DNA of 11,686 nt from JAGLQA01 sp023135565. GTDB lineage: Bacteria > Acidobacteriota > Aminicenantia > UBA2199. Shown piece by piece: positions 6,310 through 11,686 of the stretch (its first letter is position 1; each line of letters starts with the position of its first letter). The DNA is taken from the NCBI GenBank assembly GCA_030639305.1, contig DAOWCY010000221.1, positions 1 to 11,686 on the forward strand, read 5' to 3'. The notes under the pieces are model-generated. The model ran no database searches. It was given only the letters and a program-made list of their open reading frames with translations, and was not told the origin of the DNA. The position numbers and the translations under genes are program-made.

Positions 6310-6618
6310 ATGAGAAATTATCGTTATTTAAAAGATGTGGTTAGTTTGAGATTGGATGTGGATAAGTGCACCGGCTGCGGCATGTGCTTGAACGTTTGCC
6401 CACATGCAGTTTTTGAAATAAAAGAGAAGAAAGCGGTTATCGTAGACCGGGATGTTTGTATGGAATGCGGCGCTTGTGCGCAGAACTGTCCGCCCCGGGC
6501 TATAGAAGTGCAGGCCGGTGTAGGCTGCGCTCATGCGATTATCCAGGGAGCGTTAAAAGGGACGGAACCCACCTGCGGCGACGCTTGCTGTGGAGAGTCG
6601 TCTCAGTCCTGCTGTTGA
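6310..6618 (+). CDS. hgcB: HgcB, 2[4Fe-4S] ferredoxin of mercury methylation
   Basis: 102 residues. HgcB is the electron donor that returns HgcA cobalt to Co(I) and is thought to deliver Hg(II) or accept methylmercury through cysteines. Two ferredoxin clusters are bound by C20/C23/C26/C30 (CTGCGMCLNVC) and C50/C53/C56/C60 (CMECGACAQNC). C73 in VGCAH matches the strictly conserved extra HgcB cysteine. The tail holds C89, C93-C94 and C101-C102, that is, two vicinal pairs where the well-studied ND132 protein ends in one. AGGAG (6300-6304) lies 5 bases before the ATG at 6310. No separate strong promoter is evident in the 167-bp gap, so expression probably depends on read-through from the marR-hgcA promoter. 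The gene is bracketed by repeat sequence on both sides. Confidence 0.96.
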   Translation: MRNYRYLKDVVSLRLDVDKCTGCGMCLNVCPHAVFEIKEKKAVIVDRDVCMECGACAQNCPPRAIEVQAGVGCAHAIIQGALKGTEPTCGDACCGESSQSCC

Positions 6619-6766
6619 TCCGGCAGGGCAGCGCCTTTGATTCTAAACCCCACTCGCGTGGGGGAGCAATGAGCTGCTTCGCAGCAGCGGGGGCGCTTTT
6701 GATTCTAAATTAACAAAAGTTTTGTTCAAACTTTTTCAAAAGTTTGGCCCCCGGCAGGGCCGCCTT
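6619..6766. repeat. Composite GC-rich intergenic repeat (copy C) after hgcB
   Basis: Contains a CCCCAC-TCGC-GTGGGG hairpin (6648-6663), a GCTGC-TTC-GCAGC hairpin (6673-6685, identical to that at 3333-3345), two copies of a GC(G/C)(C/T)TTTGATTCTAAA segment (near 6631 and 6694), an AACTTTT-TC-AAAAGTT hairpin (6728-6744) and the GGCCCCCGGCAGGGCCGCC core. It breaks off at 6766, where the other copies continue with GGAGGCAAG; from 6767 the sequence is the reverse strand of a hepT-like start. The hairpins are positioned to end or stabilise the hgc transcript. Confidence 0.7.
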
Positions 6767-6805
6767 TTCAGCATAGTCACCCCATTGACGATTTTTCGGT
6801 TTCAT
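6767..6805 (-). pseudogene. hepT-like HEPN toxin gene, first 13 codons only
   Basis: Starting at an ATG whose last bases overlap the nucleotidyltransferase stop (ATGA, 6802-6805), the minus strand reads MKPKNRQWGDYAE and then runs into repeat DNA at 6766. Overlap by ATGA directly behind an MntA-type gene is the normal place for the HEPN partner, and DYAE-type openings resemble DUF86/HepT N-termini. The identification rests on position and a very short peptide. No toxin can be made from this piece. Confidence 0.45.
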
Positions 6806-7059
6806 ATGTAGTTTACCTCTTTCAATATTCGCCTGCCGATCCTGGGTTTTAATGCGCTTTTCATCACTAAGTCTACTTTGACGCCCAGCAGTTGGCTTAA
6901 ATATCTTTCTAAGGCTACAAACTTAAATAATCCGATGGTTTCATAGAATTCCACCAGGATGTCTAAGTCACTCTTCTCCTGCTGCTCGCCCCTGACATAT
7001 GAACCGAAAATACCGATTTCTTTTACTTTGTAGTTCTCGTTGAACTCTTGCCTTTCCAT
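6802..7059 (-). CDS. MntA-like nucleotidyltransferase antitoxin, orphan and probably N-truncated
   Basis: 85 residues with the minimal nucleotidyltransferase signature: GS at 19-20, DLD at 31-33 (ten residues after the serine) and a third acidic residue D63 in VDLV. Proteins of this type (MntA) AMP-ylate and silence the HEPN RNase toxin HepT encoded next to them. The C-terminal part (LKPRIGRRILKEVNYI) is the usual family end. Only about ten residues precede VKEIGIFGS, shorter than typical, and the ATG has no ribosome binding site. A stop codon lies directly before it and a transposase fragment abuts it at about 7056, so the natural start was probably lost. The toxin partner is reduced to 13 codons. 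It may be a relic, though the catalytic core is intact. Confidence 0.75.
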   Translation of the reverse strand: MERQEFNENYKVKEIGIFGSYVRGEQQEKSDLDILVEFYETIGLFKFVALERYLSQLLGVKVDLVMKSALKPRIGRRILKEVNYI

Positions 7060-7379
7060 TTATTTAACAAGTCTGCCGCTCTCAGAACCCGGTATACACT
7101 GCTCGCACTCACTGCCACTATATCATCATCCATCATCATATACGTCAAACGGCGGTAACCTTCTAAGGGATGCTCTGAACAGAATTTGATGATGGCAGCC
7201 TTCTCATTTTCCAACAGCCAGAAATCTCTCGGTATCCAACTATTATGTTCGTTTGCCATACCATAACGATCGCGCCAACGGTAATACTTGCTGCGGCTGA
7301 TACCCAGAGAATCCACAAGATGACGACGGATAATACGGACCTTCTCTTCTGAACTAAATTTCCTACTTATTTCAGACAT
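7056..7379 (-). pseudogene. IS3-type transposase remnant with internal and C-terminal deletions
   Basis: The peptide opens with MSEISRKFSSEEKVRIIRRH (the HTH start of this transposase group) but jumps after about residue 23 to SLGISRSKYYRWRDRYG, which in full-length relatives lies over a hundred residues further on. It continues through NEHNSWIPRDFW and EGYRRLTYMMMDDD to VYRVLRAADLLNKW, just before the integrase catalytic domain, and there the homology ends. The frame runs on to 7023 inside the nucleotidyltransferase gene as an unrelated tail. The DDE catalytic core is absent, so it cannot transpose. The comparison with full-length relatives is from memory. Confidence 0.75.
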
Positions 7380-7382
7380 CCG

Positions 7383-7420
7383 ATGCTAATTTTGCAATGC
7401 TAATTGCTAATTTTGCAATG
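7383..7420. repeat. Short tandem repeat, 21-bp period, 1.8 copies
   Basis: TGCTAATTTTGCAATG occurs at 7384-7399 and again at 7405-7420, exactly 21 bp apart. It fills the gap between the transposase remnant and the end of the TPM gene. It probably reflects slippage or a deletion scar. Confidence 0.65.
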
Positions 7421-7421
7421 T

Positions 7422-8180
7422 TCACCAACCGCCAGAGGCGCCGCCGCCGCCGAAACTTCCGCCTCCACCGCCGGAAAAACCGCCGAACCCACCACCACCG
7501 GAACCACCGCGACTGCCGCCTATACCGCCGCCGAAGAATATCCAGGGTGTGCCGGTGCGGTATCCTCCTCTGCTGCCTCTTTTAAATATACTCAGCAGTA
7601 TAATAATGATAAATACTATTCCACCGATGGGGAATTGCTCTCCCTTAGACCTTTTGCTTTCTTTCCTGAATTTTGCCAACTGCTCCGGTGTGATGTCGAA
7701 ATCTTTTTTTATGATGCCGGTGATGGCGCCTAAGCCCGATTGTATACCGGCAGCGTAGTCTTTTCGCTTGAAGCGGGCTGCGATAAGGTTGCGGATAATG
7801 TAGCCGCTTTTGGCGTCGGTTAATATGGACTCCAGGCCATAGCCCACCTCTATCCTGATCTTTCTTTCCGCCATGGCGATTAACAGCAGTACGCCGTTAT
7901 CCAGGCCTTTTTGTCCCGGTTTCCATTTTTCGACCACGCGCATAGAAAAGTCCCCGATGTCCGTGCCTTGCATAGATTTGATAGTGAGCAAATATACCTG
8001 GGACGCAGTTTTTTCTTCGGTATCCCGCAGCAGGTTTTCCAACCGGCTTGCCTGGCCCGCGTCTAATATACCGGCGTAATCGTTCACCCTGCCGGTTAAA
8101 GCGGGAACGTCCAGCGGGAAAAGCGTCCGGCCCGGTAAAAAAATTAAAACCAGTAAGAACAAGCAGTATATCTTTTTCAT
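7422..8180 (-). CDS. TPM-domain protein with glycine-rich tail (YgcG-like)
   Basis: 252 residues. Residues 1-24 are a signal peptide, and about 25-160 form a TPM domain that opens with the characteristic LTGRVNDYAGILDAGQ. A membrane helix spans about 184-199 (IGGIVFIIIILLSIF), and the end is a low-complexity tail rich in glycine and serine closing with GGGGASGGW, typical for the family. Such proteins are anchored with the TPM domain outside the cell; their activity is poorly defined, and the older phosphatase label comes from a plant thylakoid relative. The open frame extends upstream to 8351, but the ATG at 8180 begins the signal peptide and has GGAG 8 bases upstream. It is separated by 2 bp from the second TPM gene and is the last gene of the lemA operon. 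Confidence 0.9.
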   Translation of the reverse strand: MKKIYCLFLLVLIFLPGRTLFPLDVPALTGRVNDYAGILDAGQASRLENLLRDTEEKTASQVYLLTIKSMQGTDIGDFSMRVVEKWKPGQKGLDNGVLLLIAMAERKIRIEVGYGLESILTDAKSGYIIRNLIAARFKRKDYAAGIQSGLGAITGIIKKDFDITPEQLAKFRKESKRSKGEQFPIGGIVFIIIILLSIFKRGSRGGYRTGTPWIFFGGGIGGSRGGSGGGGFGGFSGGGGGSFGGGGASGGW

Positions 8181-8182
8181 GG

Positions 8183-8857
8183 TTATTTCTCCAAAATTTC
8201 GATATCGTCTTCGATTTCGTTGACGTCGTCCGGTTGGATGGGGAAATGCTCCGCCAGTAAGCTGCCGCATTCCTCGATGGACTGTGTCAGGTGTCCTGTC
8301 AGACTGCCGGTTTTTATACCTGCTGTGATATGATCGACTATATCCGTCCATTTTTCCCGGGCTATCCTGCCGCTGATACCGCTGTCGGCCAGCAGTTCGA
8401 CCCTTCTCTCTAAAGCGGAAATGAAGATGAGTATGCCGGTGCGATCCTTTGTTTTGTATACTCCCGATTCCATGAAATACCGCACCGCCCTCCGGTTTAC
8501 TTTTATACGCATCACTTTTTTCGGTACGATTAGCCTGTCTATAAAAGGAAGGTTGGCTAAAAGATAAAAAAGAGAGATCACTAAAAAGGTGGAAAAACCG
8601 AAAAAGAGCAGCAGGTAATCTATAGAATAGTCCCAGGACATATTTTTGAGCATGCTTTCGACCGGATGCCGGAAAAACATCAAAACCGTAAAGTATACAA
8701 ACCCGCAGATAACGGCAAAAATGAGTTCATAGACGGCATAATCATCGCTCTCTTTTATAAAAGCAGTGGCGATTTCCCCGGAAGTTTTACTTTCCGCTTC
8801 ATGCACTGCTTTTTTTATCTCTTTCAAGTTCTCTTTGCTTAGTTTGATTGCAGCCAT
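8183..8857 (-). CDS. Membrane TPM-domain protein, second paralogue of the lemA operon
   Basis: 224 residues. An N-terminal segment (LKEIKKAVHEAESKTSGEIA, 11-30) is followed by two hydrophobic stretches at about 43-62 and 81-104, then the conserved TPM-like second half with GILIFISALERRVELLADSGI (about 141-161), REKWTDIV and the repeated small-residue helix near 176-200. There is no signal peptide. It ends in an acidic tail (DDVNEIEDDIEILEK). This arrangement, a membrane TPM protein paired with a secreted glycine-rich TPM protein behind lemA, is common in Firmicutes and Proteobacteria. AGGAGA lies 13 bases before the ATG, longer than ideal. The function is unknown. Confidence 0.85.
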   Translation of the reverse strand: MAAIKLSKENLKEIKKAVHEAESKTSGEIATAFIKESDDYAVYELIFAVICGFVYFTVLMFFRHPVESMLKNMSWDYSIDYLLLFFGFSTFLVISLFYLLANLPFIDRLIVPKKVMRIKVNRRAVRYFMESGVYKTKDRTGILIFISALERRVELLADSGISGRIAREKWTDIVDHITAGIKTGSLTGHLTQSIEECGSLLAEHFPIQPDDVNEIEDDIEILEK

Positions 8858-8876
8858 TTTATTCCTATTATCTCCT

Positions 8877-9479
8877 TTAGTTGAATTTCACTTTCGGCGC
8901 CACCTGGGCTCCTTCCTGGGCCTGGAAATAAGGTTTCTGTTGGAAACCGAAGAGATTGGCCAGGATGACCCGGGGGAATTTGCGGATATAAGTATTAAAA
9001 TCCCGGGCAGCTTCGTTGAATCTTTTCCTTTCTACCGCGATCCTGTTTTCCGTGCCTTCCAATTGGTTCTGCAAGCTGAGAAAATTTTCATTGGCTTTTA
9101 GATCCGGGTATCTTTCCAGCACCACCATCATTCTCTGCAAAGCGCCGCCCAGGGTATTCTGGGCCTGCTGGAATTTTTGGAACATCTCCGGGTTATTCAG
9201 CAGGTCCGGCGAAATATTGAAACTCCCTTTTGCCTGGGACCTGGCTTCGGTCACGGCCTGGAAAGTTTCTTTTTCATGGGCAGCGTATCCTTTTACCGTT
9301 GCCACTAAGTTGGGTATCAGGTCCAACCTGCGCTGGTAGACGTTTTCTACCTGGCTCCATTTTTCTTTTACGTTTTCGTCTTTGGCTACCATGCCGTTGT
9401 AAGAACCGACAGACGCAAAAACCAAAATGCCCGCGATAAGAACGAATATTCCTAAAATAACGAGACAACCTTTTTTCAT
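8877..9479 (-). CDS. lemA: LemA family protein
   Basis: 200 residues. A single N-terminal membrane helix (about 5-24) is followed by the long helical LemA domain: SYNGMVAKDENVKEKWSQVE (26-45), NVYQRRLDLIPNLVATVKGY (46-65), then LERYPDLKANENFLSLQ (121-137) and GTENRIAVERKRFNEAARDF (142-161), and a VAPKVKF end. Length and all blocks are normal. LemA proteins are membrane-anchored with the helical bundle outside, and their role is unclear. GGAGGT (9486-9491) lies 6 bases before the ATG. It is the first gene of the minus-strand operon lemA-TPM-TPM, with gaps of 19 bp and 2 bp. Confidence 0.95.
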   Translation of the reverse strand: MKKGCLVILGIFVLIAGILVFASVGSYNGMVAKDENVKEKWSQVENVYQRRLDLIPNLVATVKGYAAHEKETFQAVTEARSQAKGSFNISPDLLNNPEMFQKFQQAQNTLGGALQRMMVVLERYPDLKANENFLSLQNQLEGTENRIAVERKRFNEAARDFNTYIRKFPRVILANLFGFQQKPYFQAQEGAQVAPKVKFN

Positions 9480-9554
9480 TTTTTTACCTCCGTTTATTTT
9501 TTAACAGGGGAAAATTTCCCCCACAGTTTTTTTGCCGTTACATGGCGCTGATGA

Positions 9555-9665
9555 GCACTTACAGTGCGGGCGCTTACAGCGCGGTAATAATAACATGTTA
9601 CCGTGTTTCAAAATTCCACCGTTGGGTGGTTTTCTTTTAAAGCTTGGTCCCGGCACTTACAGTGT
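9555..9665. repeat. Three small hairpins with a common CTTACAG core
   Basis: GCACTTACAGTGC (9555-9567), GCGCTTACAGCGC (9570-9582) and GCACTTACAGTGT (9653-9665). Arms of four to five pairs close a TAC loop. Between copies one and two an A-T pair is exchanged for a G-C pair, so pairing is kept. All lie in the long leader predicted for lemA. On the plus strand the first two also encode a repeated TYS/AYSA peptide in a 29-codon frame from 9551, without a ribosome binding site. Confidence 0.5.
9616..9638. terminator. Possible intrinsic terminator (plus strand best)
   Basis: CCACC-GTTG-GGTGG followed by TTTTCTTTT on the plus strand, with AAAATT preceding it, so a weaker terminator is also possible in the minus direction. 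There is no plus-strand gene upstream to end here. On the minus strand it would lie inside the predicted lemA leader, where it could attenuate. Confidence 0.4.
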
Positions 9666-9743
9666 GGTATTCAGCGATATGTTTTATATATTTCAAGTTC
9701 CCACTGTGAGGCTGTTTTTTTTCAATCATAGTCTTGATAAAAC

Positions 9744-9773
9744 ATTATAACATAAATAAATTACTCTTAGCAA
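9744..9773 (-). promoter_or_regulatory. Candidate promoter for the lemA-TPM-TPM operon
   Basis: On the minus strand TTGCTA (9768-9773), an 18-bp spacer and TATAAT (9744-9749), with TG one base upstream of the -10 (extended -10, TGTTATAAT). The leader to lemA would be about 258 bases and include the hairpins at 9555-9665. Confidence 0.5.
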
Positions 9774-9820
9774 TATAATTTCTTGAAACTATCTGGCTTC
9801 TGCTGCTCTTACCGGTTGGA

Positions 9821-9896
9821 ACGCGGCAGTTTTTTTTTATTTTTCGTACTCCTTTTCGTTTTTCTATTTATGGGCTAAAAAAAATCGCTGCCGCGT
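9821..9896. repeat. Inverted repeat with T- and A-tracts
   Basis: ACGCGGCAG (9821-9829) followed by nine Ts mirrors an A-tract followed by CTGCCGCGT (9888-9896). The 58 bp between contain no gene. The layout suits a small inverted-repeat element or a two-way transcript boundary between the DUF2442 operon and lemA. The rest of 9700-9994 shows only a small CGTCC/GGACG hairpin (9951-9967). Confidence 0.5.
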
Positions 9897-9994
9897 CGGG
9901 ACGATTGTTCTAATACCGGCCAAAAAAACAAAGGCTTACTCGCCTTCCCCCGTCCTTTTATAGGACGCCACAATATGGGTGAATCCAGGCCGGT

Positions 9995-10282
9995 CTACGT
10001 GGATGCTGATCCAGACCGGGCTTTCGTTGTTAGGTCTGCTTGACGCTTCGCTAATTCACACAGGAACTCCGGGGCAAAATCCGCTTCATTTTCCCAGCAA
10101 ATCGTATTTAACCGAACAGAAAAGTTCTTGAAATATTTTTTGTCCAGCAGAGGTTTAAATATCTTTCTTTTTTCATTTAAGAGGATTTCCCCCAGATCGA
10201 CAGTCGTTACGTAACCGTCGTTAAATTTTAGAGATACCCGGTAATCCTGGATATATTTTGCTGATAAAACTTCAAGTAACAT
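9995..10282 (-). CDS. DUF2442 domain protein
   Basis: 95 residues, soluble. The family pattern is clear: an N-terminal strand pair with YRVSLKFNDGYVTTVDLGE (14-32), then FKPLLDKKYFKNFSVRLNT and the hallmark ICWENEADFAPEFL (61-74). DUF2442 proteins bind no known ligand; they are often encoded next to DUF4160, as here, and the pair is treated as toxin-antitoxin-like on genomic grounds. It starts 3 bp after the DUF4160 stop, and its GGAG ribosome binding site lies within the end of that gene. The last 18 residues (TTKARSGSAST region) are poorly conserved-looking. Confidence 0.88.
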   Translation of the reverse strand: MLLEVLSAKYIQDYRVSLKFNDGYVTTVDLGEILLNEKRKIFKPLLDKKYFKNFSVRLNTICWENEADFAPEFLCELAKRQADLTTKARSGSAST

Positions 10283-10285
10283 ATT

Positions 10286-10543
10286 TTACTCCAATGGCGT
10301 AATTTTTTCAAATTCACCCGTCTCCATAATCGAGTTCCAATTATCCATCAATTCGTCTTTATGAATTCCATACCATTCCATAACAAGTCTAAGAGCTCTC
10401 CGGGGAAATCTGCCTTCGACGATTCCTGATTTAATCCCGATAGTTACCTGGTAATCACCATATTTTGCATGGAAATGAGGGGGTGAATGGTCGTTAAAGT
10501 TCATAAATATTATAATTCCCAAAAACCGGCTAATCTCCGGCAT
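10286..10543 (-). CDS. DUF4160 domain protein
   Basis: 85 residues. Diagnostic segments are MPEISRFLGI at the start, NDHSPPHFHAKYGDYQV (17-33) with its histidine cluster, RRALRLVMEWYGIHKDEL (48-65) and DNWN (67-70). The function is unknown; it is commonly paired with DUF2442 and suspected to be the partner in a toxin-antitoxin module. The frame is open to 10612, but the ATG at 10543 has GGAG 6 bases upstream and gives the family's usual N-terminus. Its start overlaps the end of the upstream 35-codon ORF by 14 bases. Confidence 0.88.
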   Translation of the reverse strand: MPEISRFLGIIIFMNFNDHSPPHFHAKYGDYQVTIGIKSGIVEGRFPRRALRLVMEWYGIHKDELMDNWNSIMETGEFEKITPLE

Positions 10544-10637
10544 CACTTTCTCCTTTTCTAAATTCTTCGATATACTCAAAGACTTTTTCCTGGAGCCCAA
10601 TAGGAAAACCAATTATAGATTCAGAGTGATTTTGCAT
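10530..10637 (-). CDS. Small ORF, 35 residues, leading the DUF4160-DUF2442 operon
   Basis: A minus-strand frame from ATG at 10637 to TAG at 10530 has a perfect GGAGGT (10642-10647) four bases before the start and sits directly behind a strong promoter. The peptide begins MQNHSESIIG and includes LQEKVFEYIEEFRKGE, an amphipathic helix that loosely recalls DUF2281-type antitoxin peptides (weak resemblance from memory). It overlaps the DUF4160 start in another frame, suggesting translational coupling. It could be a real micro-protein or simply a leader peptide. Confidence 0.5.
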   Translation of the reverse strand: MQNHSESIIGFPIGLQEKVFEYIEEFRKGESDAGD

Positions 10638-10653
10638 TTTTACCTCCAGGGTC

Positions 10654-10682
10654 AATATAAATCAAATCCTTCTTTTTGTCAA
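10654..10682 (-). promoter_or_regulatory. Promoter of the small ORF-DUF4160-DUF2442 operon
   Basis: On the minus strand TTGACA (10677-10682), a 17-bp spacer, and TATATT (10654-10659): 11 of 12 consensus bases at ideal spacing. Transcription would start near 10647, at the first base of the GGAGGT, so the leader is only about ten bases. Confidence 0.75.
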
Positions 10683-10740
10683 CATTTGCAAACAAAAAAT
10701 CTATGTCTTTCAAGATGGTTTGATCCTGGCTGCATCAAAT

Positions 10741-10875
10741 CAACTCACTCTTCTCAAATCCGGGCCACCTGTCTGTATCCAGCAGTTGGCTGCTGCCCCG
10801 GGACGTCCGTTTCTCGACCAACTGCCTCGGATCACGTGGGGCTTCCCGTAAACCGGTTATCTCGATTTTGAGTTG
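10741..10875. other. Nested inverted repeats in the gap between DUF4160 operon and alkC remnant
   Basis: CAACTCA (10741-10747) pairs with TGAGTTG (10869-10875), and CAGTTGG (10783-10789) pairs with CCAACTG (10818-10824). The minus strand also has a stop-free frame across this stretch with hydrophilic, protein-like content (for example QLKIEITGLREAPRDPRQLV), but without a start codon context. It is either a structured segment or a decayed gene tail; I cannot name it. Confidence 0.3.
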
Positions 10876-10880
10876 GCTGT

Positions 10881-11545
10881 CTACGTATGGGGCTTCAATT
10901 CCAGCGAGGCTTTGTTTTTTTCTTCGCCATTGACGATGATAGAGATTCGCTGCTCGCCGGGGTAATGCCTGCGGGTGGACATGTCGGCAAAAGAATGCTT
11001 CTTAGATATTCCATGCGTTCCGGGGGCGTATTCCTTTTCGCTCAGTTTAAAGACTTTTTTGGATAATTTGCCGTTGGCTTTCATAAAATATACAGCATAT
11101 TCTAACCGCACCTTGACCTTCTTCTTTTCATTAACGATCAAATCAAAAGAAAAACGTATGTCTTCGCCGATAGGAATCTTTTCTTTATCGAATTGAAAAT
11201 CGACTGCCTCTATATTCGCCGGGTTGCTGTACCCGAAAATTTTCAAGGCCCGCTTATTGCCTGCTTTTAACATGGTGCGGCAGGCATGTTTGACGATTTC
11301 AGCGGTATGTTTCGACTGGCCGTACCAGCCTTCGCAAATATCCAAAACCGATTCCGGGTTATCTTTCGAGATGTCGTTCAAATTATTAGCTACGCTGCGG
11401 CGCACAAAATCGGATTCGTCGTTTTTTAGTTTTTCCAGGACCGGGATAATGAGAGCCGGGTCTTTTTTGAATTTGGGCAGGGCCATAGCCCAGGGCAGGC
11501 GGGGGCGGCAGCCTTCACTGGCGAAACGGCGCACTTTGTCGTCTT
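10881..11545 (-). pseudogene. DNA alkylation repair protein (AlkC-like), N-terminus lost to an insertion
   Basis: What remains is about 220 residues. The first part is alpha-helical HEAT-like repeat sequence: VRRFASEGCRPRLPWAMALP, then LEKLKNDESDFVRRSVANNL and IVKHACRTMLKAGNKRALKI. The second part (about residues 110-215 of the remnant) is beta-rich with HYPGEQRISIIVNGEE, consistent with the C-terminal Ig-like domain of AlkC-type glycosylases (COG4335), which remove alkylated bases. Full-length relatives are about 360 residues, so roughly the first 150 are missing. Read back through the codons for KDDK, the homology stops at 11545, where an insertion sequence end begins. The GTG at 11532-11534 used as a start would be fortuitous and has no ribosome binding site. 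Confidence 0.8.
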
Positions 11546-11686
11546 TGCTATAGCGCTCACCTAAATTGACCCTACTTCGCTCACTTAAATGATACCACCA
11601 TTTCTGCTACTTGGAAAAGAAAAAGAGTGCCCTAAGCTTTTTTAAGGGGTATTTGATATGTAGATTGGGCGGATTACTTTATCTGA
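11546..11686. mobile_element. End of an IS21-like insertion sequence, running off the window
   Basis: Beginning with TG at 11546, the sequence holds two direct repeats of CGCTCAC(C/T)TAAAT at 11554 and 11578, 24 bp apart, followed by a purine-rich stretch and no gene up to 11686. A 5'-TG terminus and multiple internal end repeats are features of IS21-family elements (transposase-binding sites). The element interrupts the alkC-like gene. Transposase genes would lie beyond the window, and family assignment is by end structure only. Confidence 0.55.

Noticed and set aside
7397..7733. Plus-strand open frames rich in Arg or Ala/Thr
   Set aside because: They are antisense shadows of the glycine-rich tail of the TPM protein.
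9532..9750. 72-codon plus-strand open frame with a TYS peptide motif
   Set aside because: Runs through hairpins and the lemA promoter, without ribosome binding site; the repeated peptide reflects the DNA hairpin repeats.
10718..10731. GTTTGATCCTGGCT matches the start of bacterial 16S rRNA
   Set aside because: Only 14 bases match; the following sequence diverges at once and no rRNA features follow, so chance or a tiny relic.
10626..10871. 81-codon plus-strand open frame
   Set aside because: Opposes the promoter and start of the DUF4160 operon and has no ribosome binding site or family resemblance.

Overview
The window looks like a chromosomal segment of an anaerobic, low-GC-clade Gram-positive bacterium, most likely a Peptococcaceae-type clostridium (Pelotomaculum/Desulfotomaculum-like). 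That assignment is inference. It rests on strong AGGAGG-type ribosome binding sites, sigma-A promoters, a TAXI-type TRAP transporter, the LemA/TPM cluster, and abundant GC-rich intergenic repeat elements. The central discovery is a complete mercury-methylation gene pair, hgcA and hgcB, placed directly behind a MarR-family regulator.

Layout, left to right. 1-277: a possible structured RNA (9-108), one copy of a GC-rich repeat (121-165), then a promoter whose -35 sits in a perfect palindrome. 278-3279 (+): a TRAP-TAXI transporter operon (lipoprotein binding subunit plus fused permease) that appears to be leaderless. 3280-3810: no gene; it holds a 114-bp element with 27-bp perfect inverted ends, hairpins, three direct repeats with an exact 21-bp period, a possible IS256-family end, and an extended -10 promoter. 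3811-4398 (+): a single-domain metallo-beta-lactamase-fold hydrolase, also apparently leaderless. 4469-6618 (+): a consensus promoter, the MarR regulator, hgcA and hgcB; hgcA and hgcB are separated by 167 bp of repeat-derived, hairpin-rich DNA.

6619-7420 is a scrap region. It holds another GC-rich repeat, the first 13 codons of a hepT-like HEPN toxin gene, an orphan MntA-like nucleotidyltransferase overlapping it by ATGA, and a doubly deleted IS3-type transposase. 7422-9479 (-) is a compact lemA-TPM-TPM envelope operon with its own distant promoter near 9744-9773. 9480-9994 has no gene but contains several hairpins and inverted repeats. 9995-10637 (-) is a small toxin-antitoxin-like operon: an unannotated 35-codon ORF, DUF4160 and DUF2442. 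10881-11545 (-) is the C-terminal two-thirds of an AlkC-type DNA alkylation repair gene cut off by an IS21-like insertion sequence end that runs off the window.

Working together: HgcA (corrinoid methyl donor, membrane-anchored) and HgcB (ferredoxin that reduces HgcA and probably handles Hg(II) through paired cysteines) convert Hg(II) to methylmercury. The MarR protein, transcribed from the same promoter 17 bp ahead of hgcA, is itself cysteine-rich with a C-terminal CC pair, so it is a candidate thiol, metal or metalloid-responsive switch for the operon (inference). No link between the TRAP transporter or the MBL enzyme and mercury can be shown from sequence alone.
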